64,000 nt of DNA, taken from Didymella arachidicola (taxonomy: Eukaryota > Ascomycota > Dothideomycetes > Pleosporales > Didymellaceae). Shown here in pieces: positions 1 through 11,929 of the stretch (the stretch's first letter is position 1; each line of letters starts with the position of its first letter). A program made the translations under genes and the position numbers. The DNA is taken from contig CM049990.2 of NCBI GenBank assembly GCA_016630955.3, positions 1,426,001-1,490,000 on the forward strand, given 5' to 3'. The notes under the pieces were generated by a model. The model saw nothing but the letters and a program-made list of their open reading frames with translations. It was not told the origin of the DNA and did not search any database.

Positions 1-137
1 GACTACTGGACTTGTTTTCGCAGGGAGAAGTACAAGAGCAGTACCAGTACGCCAACGGCAGCGGCAACGTCAACGGCATCCACGGCATCCACGGCATCAG
101 CGGTCTCGCCGACCAGCTCAACCAGGCTCGACTTTGA
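1..137 (+). CDS. 3' terminal exon of an unidentified gene (partial)
   Basis: A pyrimidine-rich splice acceptor (ttgttttcgcag) ends at position 23. An open frame then runs from 24 to a TGA at 135-137 and encodes about 37 residues rich in Gly, Asn, Ile and Gln. It contains a short Gly-Ile-His repeat from a 9-bp DNA repeat around 77-107. The rest of the gene lies left of the window, so no product can be named. A second open frame through the same exon ends at 212 in TGG-TAA, so the frame choice is only a preference. Confidence 0.4.
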   Translation, partial: LLDLFSQGEVQEQYQYANGSGNVNGIHGIHGISGLADQLNQARL

Positions 138-779
138 TATTCTCCACTCTGGTACTTTGTACCTTCCGCATTCGTTGGCGTCGAGCGACAGCATTGCAGC
201 GGTGTCCTGGTAATATTTCTTATCTTCCCCACAGGAATCTCGAGGCCGTCAACGTACAGTAATGAGCGCGAGCGTTGAGAGAGAAAAGTGGAGCAGTATG
301 CACATGACACGAAGGCTCGTGTGGCACAGATGCGGCAGTAGGGTTTCCTTGGGGCTTTGGCCTATCTTGCGTCCAGCATGGAGTTTTGGTTTGCGTTAAG
401 CATGGGCGGAATACTTGCGGGATCTGCATTGCATGGAAAAGTTATTTCTGGTTTCTTACATACACGATGGAGCGACGGCCTTGCCTGGCACTGCACGCAG
501 TATATGGGAGACCCCACACGGGTATCTTGCGGACGGACGGGTGTACAGGGACGGGAGCTAGGCACGAACAAAAGCAAAAGGAGAAACAAAATCGAAAAGT
601 ACAGAATAAGATGAGAAGGAATCCAGTCTGTGAAAGTGCAATTGCTAAGAAGATCTGAATGTGACGTTCTCGACTTGCAAGATGTGGTCGTCCATCTGCA
701 TGCGGGATGACTAAGCGCCACCTCCGAACCTCTCGAAACTTTGTCCATCACGACAGCCAACGACCAGCCCTCACGCCCA
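138..779. other. Intergenic region
   Basis: Lies between the end of the left-edge gene and the bL19m start. Both neighbours are on the + strand, so it should carry the 3' UTR of the first and the promoter of the second. Several short ORFs cross it on both strands, but none has a recognisable product, a splice pattern or a good start context. Confidence 0.5.
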
Positions 780-1735
780 ATGTCCGCCGCGATCTCCTGC
801 ACGAGGGCCGCGGCCCCGCGCCTCGCCATCCGCACACTACGATGCCAGCGGTTCGCCAGCATGCAGGCCGCCGAGGCCATCTCAGAGAACCGCGAAATAA
901 TCATCGAGACGGCGCCTGTCGCCAAAGTCACGACGCCGACGCCCGCGCCCAAGACTCACAAGAATGTTAGAGCGCCGACGCTGGCTGAGCGCATGCACAA
1001 GGCGCTGTACCCGCAGCTGTACGCCAATGGGCAGCCGGCGGCGTGGCAGGTGTCCAAGGTGCGCAAGGCGAGCGAGAAGAAGCCCAGGAGTACGTCTGCC
1101 ATACACTCCCCCTTCACATGACATCGCTCAACTCGCCTCGGCGCCGAAATATTGCTGTGTACAAACCCCATACTAACGCCCTTGCAGACAAAACGCACGG
1201 CCTCCGCATCGTCGCCCCAGCCCCAGCAATCAAAAAGACCTGCCCAACCCCCCTCGCCACAATCACCGCCGCCTCGCTCAAACAACTCGACCCAACCGGC
1301 GCCCGCACCCGCCTCTTCGACAGACTGAACCCCGAGGCCGCCAAGCTGGGCGACATCCTGCTCGTGCGCCAGCGCACCGGCGATCCGTTCGCCGGCGTGT
1401 GCATCGACATCCGGCGCCGCGGCGTCGACACGGCGATCCTGCTGCGCGGCCAGCTGACGCGCGTCGGTGTCGAGATGTGGTACAAGGTGTACTCGCCGCT
1501 GGTGGAGGGGATCGAGGTGGTGCAGCGCGCGGCGAAGCGGGCCAGGCGGGCCAGGCTGACGTATATGCGCGATGTGAAGCATGATAGGGGGAGTGTGGAG
1601 AATGTGGTTAGGGTTTATTTGAGGCAGAAGGCGAGTCTGGGCGCGAGTGAGGGCAAGAAGAAGGGTGCGGAGAAGCAGAAGGCTATGCAGAGTGGGAAGA
1701 AGAAGGGGGGTAAGAAGGTCAACAATAGGAGGTAG
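780..1735 (+). CDS. Mitochondrial large-subunit ribosomal protein bL19m (Img1-like)
   Basis: Structural protein of the mitochondrial 54S ribosomal subunit. Exons are 780-1089 and 1188-1735; the 98-bp intron has a TACTAAC branch site at 1171-1177. The product is 285 aa. ATG at 780 was chosen because the in-frame codon at 741 is TTG, and because the residues from 780 are basic and Ala/Ser-rich as in a mitochondrial presequence. The L19 core spans about residues 145-255 and includes LGDILLV, the VGVEMWYKVYSPL segment, GIEVVQRA and ARLTYMRD, which align with the bacterial L19 GVE...SP...IEVVRRGKVRRAKLYYLR pattern. The tail is Lys-rich, as is common in fungal mitoribosomal proteins. Family assignment is firm; the yeast name is by analogy. 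Confidence 0.88.
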
Positions 1736-1914
1736 ATTGGGAGAAGGTGGTTTGTGAGGGAGCTTGTATCATATGTACACCAGTGTTGAACGAGATGATC
1801 TGGGGCATTCTAAATATCAACTGTTCTACGAGTCAAACTGATGAACGCCGGATATTTGAAACTCCACGACCGTTTCCCCTTACAGAACATACACCCCTCT
1901 CCCCCAAACTACCC

Positions 1915-2748
1915 CTACTGCGCACTCCTCCTCTTCTCCCCTTGCCCAACCTCCAACCTATACCCCTCAGCCCCCTTCTCCGTCTTCAAATCCTTCGCAT
2001 CCACCTTCTTCGCCCCAATCTCCGGAAACCCAAAAACCTCACTCCGCCCACCCTCCAACCCCTTCCACACCCCCACCGTCCGCCAATTCGTCCACGTCAG
2101 CGCACCAACCCACGGCTGCACATTCCACCCCAGCTCCAGCGTCACATTCCCCCGGTTCTGCAGCTTGCCCGTGATATCCGTGATCTGGTACTTGGGCCGC
2201 TGGGCCTTGAGATGCAGTTCGCCGACGGGATAAGGGGATGCAGGCGCAGACTTGTCTTTGAGTTGCGCCTTTTTGGACTTCTTAGGGAGCTTGGCTTTCG
2301 AGGCGGACGGGTGGATGTAGTGGTTTTGGTGCCAGGGGGCGGATGGGGAGGCCACGATGGCGTCCCAGATTATGGCTTCGGAGGCGGGTTCGGATTTTGT
2401 GCCCGGGTACACGGCTTTGAGGTAGAGGAAGACTTGCTTGGTGTTCCAGTTGAAGAGGGATGTGAGATCTGCGCGGGCGCGTTAGTGTCCATGTTGCACG
2501 TCTGTAGTGTTGAGGGGTGGCTGCGACGTACCCGTGTCCAGGTCGAACTTGATGTGTGCGTACTCCTCCTTCTTGTAGCTGTAGTAGTGCGGCCGGCCCT
2601 TGACCACCTGCACGTTGCGCAGCTGGATGTCTGCCGTGGGCGTCTGGGGGGAGACGAAGCTGCTGAGCGCAATTACCGCGGCGACGGTGAAGGCGACGGT
2701 GGTGAAGAAGCCAAAGACGTTCTGCAGTCGCACCAGTGCAGAGTGCAT
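1915..2748 (-). CDS. SPC3: Signal peptidase complex subunit 3 (SPC3/SPCS3)
   Basis: Essential ER-membrane subunit of the signal peptidase complex; its lumenal domain supports the Sec11 catalytic subunit. Exons are 2748-2532 and 2468-1915, with a 63-bp intron (2531-2469). The product is 256 aa. ATG at 2748 begins the family-typical start MHSALVRLQNVFGFF. One transmembrane segment lies at about residues 11-31, followed by the lumenal domain containing FDLDTDLTSLFNWNTKQ and later LELGWNVQPWVG, both characteristic of SPC3. Fungal and animal homologues are about 180-240 aa. The extra length is a Lys/Ser/Pro-rich insertion near residues 125-155 and a charged C-terminal tail. An upstream in-frame start at 2811 would only add a basic leader and is not preferred. 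Confidence 0.92.
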
Positions 2749-3324
2749 CTTGGAGGTTTTGGGGTGGTGTTGTTTAAGAAAGTGCGACGCTGCTCGAGGT
2801 GGTCCTAACACGTATGGAGCTCGCGGAGGTCCGACTCAGCCCTACGAAGCTAGCGGGGGTAAGGGTCGCGCCTGCACCAGTACATTTTGCTTTGAACATG
2901 AGCATCGTCATTGCTGTGAGAATTGTTTTGGGTCTCAATTACTTCTGTTGTCTAACAGCAAGCCAGCATTAAATCTTCATCGCTCCATTACAATACAGCA
3001 TCCTTTTGTCAGTAAAAAAGCCTTTAGGCTTGCCTCAGCCGCAAGTCTGCAATACACAAACCTGCGTCTCTCGCACTCGGTAGCTTTGAGCAATCACTGA
3101 GTATGCTATACAATACTTTTCGCTTAGGTACGCGGCTGCTTTATAGCTTTAAGGGACTGCTTAGGTTGCAAGACGGCTCTGCATTGGTAATGACTGCCTG
3201 GTAGACTTCCACGGTAGGGATTGCAAAATGGGAGACTCTGCCAGACTCTTTTATTCACCTCTGCACGTTGCCGTGTGGCTGCTAGAAGCTTATAGGCGCA
3301 TTACAGTAAAGGCTTGCAACCAGC
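2749..3324. other. Intergenic region
   Basis: Lies between the SPC3 start and the stop of the GH1 gene, both on the - strand, so it holds the SPC3 promoter and the GH1 3' UTR. No gene, RNA or repeat was recognised in it. Confidence 0.5.
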
Positions 3325-5262
3325 TCACACCATCCTCACTGTCGCGTTGCCCGTATGCTCATGCTGCTTGAACCAGTTCAAGAACTGGAACACACTCGCC
3401 TTCGGTGTCCTCTCCAGACTCGTATAGTTCACATACTGCAACCCAAACCTCACGCTCGTACCTAGCCCCCACTCAAAGTTATCGAAAATAGCCTGGTCAC
3501 GTCAGCTTTGTCACATCCCAAACTCATCAGCACTCACCCAACCCCAAGCACCCGTGACATTCACCCCATCCACATGGATAGCCAACAGAATATTATCCAG
3601 ATACTGCTGCAAATAATCCGCTCTGCGCAAATCCCACAGCGCAGGCGCCAGACTCTGCCACTGCGCCTCAAACGGCTCCGCGAACCCAAACTCGCTGACT
3701 ACGATATCCGGCACGCTGGGGAACAGCTCCGTGGTGATGTGCTTCAGGAAGCGCCGCATGCCCGCCGGCGCGCTGTACAGCCAGCTCATCGCCGGATCCG
3801 CAGCAGGGCCGACGGGGAACCCGTTTGGTGCCAGGCTGGCGCTACCCGCGCAGTCTGGGAACGAAGGGTGGCTTCTGTTGCTCACGCAGGCGTCGAGGCC
3901 GCCGGAGACTTCGAAGGCGAGGAAGGAGCTGTAAGGGTCGATTGCGTAGAAATCGCATGAACCCTTGATCAGGTCTTTCTCGGCTTCTGTGAAGTTGGGG
4001 AGCAGGTCCCCGAGCGTGCTCTTGAGGGAGGCTGGGTAGTCGCCGTCGGTCCAGGGCCCGCCGAACCAGCCGATGCTGAAGTCGAAGTTGCGCTGCCGCG
4101 CTTCGATGTCACCGGAGGAGGTGCTATTTGCTTCATAGTAGTTGCCGCTGTTTTTGAAGGTGATTCTGTGCCGACCTTTGAACTCGTTGTGGTACCATTT
4201 GGCTACCTTGGCATGAGCTAGCAGCGTGTGGTGACCGCATAGGAAGCGAGCTTCGTTTCCGCCGGTAATATTGTTCGGAGCAGCGTAGTACTCTCCCGCG
4301 GGATAGTACGAGTACTGCCAGTTGCAGTACTGGGGCTCGTTGATGGTGAACCACTCATCCACGTACTCGTCGTAGCGAGAAATGACAAACTTCGCGTAAT
4401 TGAAAAAGTGGTCAACGATGCGTTGATCAGTCCAAGCACCGTATTCGTTGAACAGAGCGAGAGGAGTATCCCAGTGAAACAGCTGCTCTCGTAAGTTACA
4501 AGGTCAGGCAGAGAAACGGCTATACTTACCGTGACAGCCGGTCTGATGCCGTTTGCGTGAAGCTCCGAGATAACGTCGTCGTAGTGCTGTACAGCCTGTT
4601 CATTGACTGGCCCATGACCAAAAGGGAAGAAGCGCGGCCACGAGAAACTGGGGCTAAACGCTAGAACAAAGGTCAATCCCTGAGCTTCTCAATACTTGTT
4701 CAGTCTCTCTCATACCAGGGATGCCCAGACCCTTGAGTCTCGCAATATCTTGCTTGTAGAGCCAGTAATTGCTAGCAACAACGTCTCCTGTGGTATTATC
4801 GCTAACAAAGTTCGGCACGCGGTGGGACAGCAAGTCCCAGATACTCGGCCCTTTGCCCTCGTCTTTCGCAGCACCTTCTATCTGGTATGCCGAGGAGCTG
4901 AAACCCCATTTGAACCCAGCTGGGAGCTTCAAGTCCTTCACCTCGGGGTAGCCACTGCCAACGAGTGCATGGTATAATTCGCCGTCTGGTTGAGGGTATG
5001 CAGTAGGTTCCGGGGTAGGCTCTGCTGTGCTGGTCAGAGGGCCGGTAGCTACGGGTCCTACGAGGTCCCAGAGTGATGCAAGGGCATTGGGTGAAAAGTC
5101 GCTGCGAGTGTATGCAGTGGGCTGTGCGGAGTTGTTGAAGCTCGATGTTGTGTAGCCGGAAGGCAGCGTAAACGATGGCGCCGAGCTATTGCTGTGCTGT
5201 GCTTGTGCCAGAGGCGCAATAGTTGCCAGGAATCCGAGCAAGGTGTATCTGGATTGAGACAT
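3325..5262 (-). CDS. Secreted glycoside hydrolase family 1 (beta-glucosidase-like)
   Basis: Retaining exo-glycosidase fold, predicted to be exported. Exons are 5262-4716, 4660-4530, 4482-3538 and 3492-3325; the introns are 55, 47 and 45 bp. The product is 596 aa. It starts with a signal peptide (about residues 1-21, ending in Ala-Gln-Ala) and has a Ser/Thr/Pro-rich stretch to about residue 105. The GH1 barrel follows, with GFKWGFSSSAYQIEGAAKDE at 116-135. The acid/base motif is TINEP with Glu275. The nucleophile region reads VVSEFGFAEP with Glu490, where most GH1 enzymes have (T/S)ENG. C-terminal AIFDNFEWGLG matches the GH1 aglycone-site segment. Many N-glycosylation sequons agree with secretion. 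The substrate cannot be told; beta-glucoside is the default. Confidence 0.9.
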
Positions 5263-6165
5263 TGCGACCCAATTGGTAGTCGAAGACTCGCTGGACGGGA
5301 CTCGGTGGGACCCGGAAGTACTTAAGAACGTCACAGATCTTCCACAGCTTCAAGCAGCACAGGGCTAGTCCAAGCATAGCCATGTCGTTTTGCCGTCTTC
5401 TCGTCCTTCATCACCTGTTTGTGGTGCGCGTAGCTGGGCATGCATGGATCCCCGCATCTATCATGGTCAGATTCGGCACGAAGGAAGACGTCTTGTGGGT
5501 CAAGATGCTCGATTGTCATCGACATATGGCTAGAGTCGTGAAGCTAAGGCGGATCCAAGCCTCATCGCAGACGGTTGAATCCGTAACCCCACGTACCGAC
5601 GTTGTCAAGTTGAAGCAAACGTCATGAGCATAGCTCGGCGGAGGAAAGACCCAGCAACGCCCGTGCCGAGAGAGGCATGGCGTGTTCGCCCGAGTAGTCT
5701 GATTGGTGGAGCCGGCCTCGCTGAAGGAGCTGAGCGCGGGGAAGGTCAAGTAGGTACATGTGTACGACTGCTCTCACAACTCCACAAGACAGTAGGCGCG
5801 ATGGCGTAATGATCATTGAGGCTGAGTGCGGTCCAGCTCGATTTGTGGTTCAGCCGGACCGGGGGACCGCAGCCGAGACGCCAATGCATGGCATGGAAGG
5901 CAGTCACCTCGTGGCAGCGGGCTTAACATCGAAAGAAGTACTTGTGCTGGTGGATTGTTAACAATAGTTGATACCATTTTGGTGCCTACAGTAAGTGTTG
6001 ATTGTGGTAACATGCAAGTAGACATGAGCCGTTCCCAGGATGCAACGTCTCAAGGTTCACGTTCCAACATGACTCAACAAATCTCCAAAACCCAGACATC
6101 TTTGACCGTACGCCAAATATGCATTCTCTACCCGAAGAGACAACATGCTCGTCTTACAGGAACCA
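5263..6165. other. Intergenic region (GH1 promoter and Gid7 3' side)
   Basis: About 900 bp between two - strand genes. The part next to 5262 should be the GH1 promoter and the part next to 6166 the Gid7 3' UTR. Short ORFs in all frames show no recognisable protein. Nothing else is supported. Confidence 0.5.
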
Positions 6166-8180
6166 TTACCGTCCGTAGCCGTTAGAGCTACTGCGACTCA
6201 CCTCCATGTTCGGCGCTCGGCTCGGCTTCCAGATCCTGACCTTGTGGTCGTCGCCTGCCGATGCGAATACGCTGTGGTCAGTAGGATGCCATGCAATGCT
6301 ATTTACGCAGCCGAGGTGTGCGTCAAGGGCTTCTACAAGGAGTCCGTTAGATCGCCAAATGTAGATTCTTGAGTCTGGAAGAGGTGTTAGCGACATGTCC
6401 CTTGCACGCTTCAAGTGTCAACCTTACCCTCGCTTCCGCTGACAACAAAATTCTCGTCCGCACCGCCAAATGTCGAGCGGATGATGAACTGCTTCTGCTG
6501 ATGCCCTTCGAACTTCTGTATCAGATCTGCGCTGTCGATCTCCATAAGCTCTATCATGTCCGGGTTCATGCTAACGAGTATATGTCGAGAATCCTGGCTG
6601 ATGGTGATGCTTGTGAGTTTGGACTCAGAATGCCATTCAACAAGCTTCTTGTAGCTGACGAAGTCGTAGACCGCGATCGCATGCTCCGAGGCAACAACAA
6701 GACGTTCGCCATTTGGTGAGATCGCAAGATCGTTCGCGCGGAGTTTTGTACCATCTTCACAAAAATTGTGTATTTGCTGGCCGCTTAGATCCCAGACTCC
6801 ACATCCGAGCTTATCATCCTGTGAGCCAACGACAACATGTCGACCGTCCGGTGCCCATGCTGCTGTCGTACAAGGATATGTGAAATCACTGATGCATATC
6901 ATGCATTTACCAGTCTCGACATTCCATATGCGCGCCGAGTTTTCCGGTTGTGAGCAGCAGGTGATGATCTTTGAATCGTCTGGACTCCAAGCTAGGTGCG
7001 TTACCCCTGAGCCTTGGTGGTCTTTAAGGTGGTGCAGAATGTTGTAAGTCGAAGTGTCGTAGATGAAGATGGTTGTATCTTTACTGGTCGACGCCAATTT
7101 TGTTCCATCGTTCGAGTATTTGAGATACCAAACTTCGTCAGTGTGGTCTTTGAGATCCAAAACAGCTTTAGTAGGAAAGTCTTCTCGCTCGCAGTTGTGG
7201 TCAAGGTACAGTGAGGGCGATTCGGTGGTATTGTGGTACAGGCAATTGTTGATCCAGCTGTCTTTGACCTCGTCTAGAAGGGCGGATAGTCGGTGCTCTG
7301 GAATCATCACACTGGGCGATATTGACTCTGTGTAGTGTAAGCTCTCAATCAAGGATCAATGGGGGTTTGAGTGAAAACACACTGGACAGATCAGAAAGCA
7401 GGTGAGTCCGCGACTCGCCCTGCGCGCCATCCCATTGAGACTGATGCCTCAGACCTTCTGCTGTTGGGCACATCATAAGACTGCAACTTGTCAGTATTGT
7501 ACACCAATTCAAGCAGTGCTAGCTCACCTTGAAAGCGCATGCAGCCGTCCAACATCTTGGTGCAGCGGTGTAAGCTCTTGACGTAGAACCGTGAGAGCGC
7601 TGCCAAGATCTCTCCTTTCCAACAGCTCCAGGTACTTCTGTTGCTTCATCCAAAATAGCATCTCGTCCCTGTTGGCGCCCTCGGCAAGCGTAAGACCTCC
7701 AGAGCGCTGCGAATTCGCTCTGGATCGAGCCTTGCCCCAGGACTTGCCATAGCTATCATCCAAACCGACACCGCCTCCATTGTCATGCACTATCGTTCCA
7801 AACAACAGCTCCTCGGCTAGATCCCAGTCCCCATTGAGTACCGAGCGGCGAAAAGATGCCACCGTTGGCCCTTCAAGCTGACGCCCACTTTCTTTACAAA
7901 GTGCTCCTGCCGCATCGTGATAGCCCAGATCTGTCAGGCTCTGGATGAGTATCCGTGTGACCTCGTCTCTGTCATGTCCAAAGTAAGTTGCTGGCACGGG
8001 CCTCCCGTTTGATGTCGAGCTTCCATTCGTATAGGAGCCGTTGCTCTCAGCTCGTGTTTGCGAGTCCCCGTTCGCCGCCTTTGCCAAGGGTGATCTGGGC
8101 CCTGTCGAGCGTGATGAGCCATTTGTGAAGGTTTGTGAGGGGGACCGCGGTGGTTTCGATGTGTCGTTGTCGAGGCGCAT
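6166..8180 (-). CDS. GID7: Gid7/WDR26-type LisH-CTLH-WD40 subunit of the GID/CTLH E3 ligase
   Basis: WD40 scaffold subunit of the GID/CTLH ubiquitin ligase, which in yeast degrades gluconeogenic enzymes on glucose return. Exons from the last safe ATG are 8180-7528, 7480-7383, 7327-6428 and 6374-6166, giving about 619 aa. After a Ser/Asn-rich head comes a LisH-like stretch (ILIQSLTDLGYHDAAGALCK), then a CTLH region (VLNGDWDLAEELL ... QKYLELLERRDLGSALTVLR). The linker LSKSISPSVMIPEHRL precedes the WD repeats, which include DEVWYLKYSNDGTKLAST and SIAWHPTDHSVFASAGDD. The true start is uncertain: the frame stays open upstream to about 8507 and looks coding (basic KRRR blocks, acidic Ser/Asp/Glu run) but has no ATG, so an upstream coding exon is likely. 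Confidence 0.88.
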
Positions 8181-8507
8181 TGTCCCGTCTTGCCCGCGCC
8201 TGCGCTTTGATCTGTGACGGGATGGCCCTGCTGTACGATCCTGCTGCTCGTCGCTCTCGGACTCTTCGTCGCTCTCAAACGTGTTACGTCTGCGCTTTAT
8301 ACTCGGATGTACTTCGGTCGAGGTCTGACGTGCGGCTGTGGCGGTAGTTGACTGCTCGGGGGCGCTCGTTGGGGGTTCGGGGGTAGTAATGTGGGCTGAG
8401 GTTTCTGGGGAAGGAGGAGCTGGGGAGTTCGGGGTGGCTGGGTGGTCGGAGGCGATTAGGGGACTAGGTTGTGAGGTCGTTCGGTCTGCCAGGACGAACG
8501 CTGCAGC

Positions 8508-11500
8508 AAGTTACCCGCTGATGACGCGGGACGTGCTGGCAGCGATGATATAGCCGTAAGTGCGCTCGGAGAGGTGGTCAGACAGCTGACATTCGATGGT
8601 ATGAGGCACTCAGAAGCTGCAAGACAGTGGCGGGAGCGCTGAGGGAGCTGGTGGGATTCTGTCAAAGCTCGGCCGTCGACAGTAGTGAACGATGCCACAC
8701 GCGGAAGGACAGCAGAAGCAGATGTCCAGTTTATTTGGCGCACGATATATCTGGCTGTGTCCGGATGCCTCCAAGGTAGCATACAGTGGGAGCAGGGCGG
8801 GGCTTGAAGCTGTCACCGGCCCTTGCTGTGGTCCTGGGTGGTGGAAGAGTAGCTCGTCGTTCCCTTAGTCAAGCTGGCTGGACGCCGATGATGCTAGCAT
8901 GAAGCTCTCCTACTTGGCAGGCACGAGCTGTCAACGGCCTGCCAATATACGAACAACACAGGAGTGTGCAGAGAAGGACGTGACTATGGTGGAAGTGCGT
9001 TCATTTGGGAATCATGCAGCATCGAGGTCTCTGGAGTATTGCATCAGGGTACAGGCTCCCGCATTCGCTCGCCGGGTGGAGCCGTTCTTAATCGCTCCTT
9101 ATCGCTCCTCAAAGGACATTACGCTTCAACCTGCCCCGCTGCACGCGCTACACATCGTTCGCTCACAAAAGGACGGTCATCTGCCCTTGAATCATGCCCA
9201 GTATGTCTCCTTTGGCACTTCGCGCACCTTGAGTGCAGCCTGTGGCCCACGGACAAACCGCGGTGAGATACACACGTCATGTGAAACATCAAGCGCGCTG
9301 TCATGCGGATACCACCAACCACCACTGGCCGCGGTACTCAATTCGACCACCGAACGATGGGCGAAGCACGGCGCTGGCGCCGAGTAGATTCTTTCAAGCA
9401 AACGATGGAGCTCTCGAAACGCTATTACATCGTGATGATATGGCCATTTGCTTCTTTCTAGGTTGCTGCGAGCTCACGTGGGCAAGTTTGCTCGTTCGAG
9501 GTAAACGAGGACCGCACTTAGACCAAACCTCCAGCCAGTCAGCCAACGAGCAACGCCTAATAAGCGAAGAGCTGTGGAGATCTTCTAGTATTTGGCTTCC
9601 CCTGCGCGTCTTGAGCCTGCGTCAAGCTGGAGTGCTTATGTCATCGCAATGCGCTTAGAAATATATTGATTGCATAGGCCGGAAACTTGTGTGAGAACGC
9701 TGCCTAGATCGTCGCACCGAACCGTTCGAGGAGGAAGGGGGTAGACAAGATGCTTAGTTTACCAGAACATCTCCTGAGTACGTACCAGAAGTACAAGAAT
9801 CATATGTAAGTCATGAAAGCAGGAAGTCTGTGGGGTTACATACGCCCAATGGTGTCAGGGAACTATGCTAACCGTTGAGAGAGACCCCACAGTGAGGCTT
9901 GATCCATTCGAGGAACAGAATAAGGGGGCGGAAGGAGCTGCATCTGCGATACAGGTGTGACCAAGGACGTCCGCGCTGAAGACGTGCAAAAGGTTCTTGA
10001 CAACGGCAGTTGGGACTACCAGATGGATGACAACTACAACACGCAGCAAATGGATGAGGACATCGGCGTTACCCCTCGAGAATACACCAGCGAAGCAGCT
10101 GCCTGTGTCCAGGTGCATCGGCCTTATCCGCGACTTACTCCACGCTGAGGTCGTCGAAATTATATTTAATCGTTTCCGGTTGCACCGGCAGGGCTGGCAT
10201 CTCCTATAGGCTGTGAAAAATCATATGTGCGGCAATCTTATCCGCATGTATCGGCCTGGCTATACACAGAAGCAGAACGAGCATTCCTTCATTGTGGAGC
10301 TCCATGCTGACGACAGCCTCGCGTAGCCAGGGGCTCGGTGGCCTGTTCATGGCTAAGCAACCAGATATGCAGGTCACCAGCGAGGTATTGAAGGAAGCTC
10401 GTTACGCCGCCCAAGGTATGGTAGAACCAGGTGCAGGTGAACTGATCGTGGAGCAGGTTTTGCCTAAAGCGCCTGAGCCGCATATCGACTTGAAATGCGA
10501 AGGTGAAGGCGAGAGCCCTCTACACAACTTTGGATTTGACCACTTCTTCCACCAGCGCTTTGTGCCTTCGAGTAGTAACGGATGGACAACTCACGTTCGG
10601 TCGAGAAGAATCTCTGAGAATATGAGTAAGGTATCAACAATCCGCAGACAAGACATCGAAATGTCGTGTCTGCGTATTCTTCTACGAGTGTGCTCCCGCG
10701 ACTCTGGCTTCCCGGACTCTTCAGAGCAGGAAGGACATCAAGTGCACCTGCCTGACCTGACCACATGGTGACGTCAGTGTGGAGAAGAACAACATCTGTG
10801 AGATCTTAGTCGTTCAGGAATCTCGACGCGCCTGCCTCTTCACCCTCAATGCACTACTGGTAACGCAAAATTGCCGCCATCCGGATACCCCGTCGCCGAC
10901 TTGCGTTTGATCGAATCGATCGATGTCCTCTTTGTACCCCATCCGCTTCTCCAAGAGCAAGAAACGCACCTGTCGAGCGTAAGCATGCTCGTCCACAATT
11001 TTAAGCAATCTCTTGCATCGCATTTGCATCAAATATCACATTGCCATTGTTGACTCAAACGGGGTTAACCGAACGCCTCGTCCCTACCGCGGAATGTGTT
11101 GCTGCAATTCAAAAATGCTAGCCTTGCGTAGCAGCTTCCGATGAGGGGGCGGCGACGACAAGAGCTTACGAGTCGTTCAGTGCAAAAGCAGATGTCGACT
11201 CCGGAATTTGTAGGATGGTTTGTTGAGCTGTGTGTGAGACCGCGAGAAGGTCGAGCGCGCAAACGGACGAAAGAGGTGGAGACAGCCGATCCAAATTTCG
11301 AACACACAAATCTCACTTCAAGCTTTTGAGGCTGCTGGCACAGCCGCACGTTATGCACCCCGCGTTATTCCCCAGATCTGAATCGCTGTTGACGGGGACG
11401 GGTTTGTGTGGTCGAAGTCTGGAACCCGGTCTAGATCCGTAAATGTCTCATTGGTGGAGCATGTGCTCATTGATGGTCCCCCATTCATGCTCTCAGGATG

Positions 11501-11929
11501 TTTGCGGGAGAACGCATGGTCAAAAGCATAAAGCCTATTTTGGAGACATCAGCTACTGAACTGAGGCTGGTCTTGATAGATTTCATGCGAGACTCAAGCC
11601 CAGATTCATGCAAGTTGGAGGCGAGCCTTTCCAATGGTCTTGGACGCCAGCGCTGCAGATGCCACACTCTGCTCAGATCGACGGATAACGTCCTGTCTCT
11701 AGCCCCGTGGCTTCCATCAAACTGATGGACCACTGGAAGCAAGCTATACTGACGTCAGTGTATTGAGGAGTAGCCATGTCTAGGTGCTGGATCCGGGTGC
11801 GTGGTTTGTATACATAATCCGTTCTGCCCAACCCCTTTCGTATCTTCATCAAGCCAGGGTCGCCTTCACTGACATTTTCGTCTCTGACCATCCAAAGTCA
11901 ATCCGTGTCCGACAGCAACACCATCAACA
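8508..11929. other. Gene-poor stretch, 3.4 kb
   Basis: Lies between the Gid7 5' region and the YaaH transporter. Short ORFs are scattered over both strands. The best-looking is a + strand frame at 10304-10771 with plausible amino-acid composition, but it has no recognised homologue, its boundaries are unclear, and stops interrupt the neighbouring frames. A weaker open stretch lies at 9957-10148. Either could be a decayed or lineage-specific gene. No terminal repeats or transposase motifs were seen. The rightmost few hundred bases are expected to be the promoter of the transporter starting at 11930. Confidence 0.4.
10304..10771 (+). CDS. Doubtful open reading frame, unknown product
   Basis: From ATG 10304 to TGA 10769-10771 the frame encodes about 155 residues. 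The first 75 are acidic with balanced composition (for example EVLKEARYAAQG and GELIVEQVLPKAPEP), which looks more like protein than like a random frame. The rest is less convincing. No motif, membrane segment or signal peptide is seen, and flanking exons could not be joined to it. It may be a fragment of a lost gene or chance. Confidence 0.15.
   Translation: MLTTASRSQGLGGLFMAKQPDMQVTSEVLKEARYAAQGMVEPGAGELIVEQVLPKAPEPHIDLKCEGEGESPLHNFGFDHFFHQRFVPSSSNGWTTHVRSRRISENMSKVSTIRRQDIEMSCLRILLRVCSRDSGFPDSSEQEGHQVHLPDLTTW

Noticed and set aside
741..779. Upstream start for bL19m
   Set aside because: The codon at 741 is TTG, not ATG; the first real ATG is at 780 and begins a presequence.
956..1582. 208-codon - strand ORF
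   Set aside because: Antisense to bL19m coding sequence in GC-rich codons; no homology visible.
1747..2808. 353-codon + strand ORF
   Set aside because: Antisense to SPC3, whose two-exon model on the - strand has clear family motifs. Its Pro/Leu-rich product is a frame shadow.
8899..9387. 162-codon + strand ORF with ATG
   Set aside because: No motif, no homologue recognised, overlapping ORFs on both strands of similar quality.
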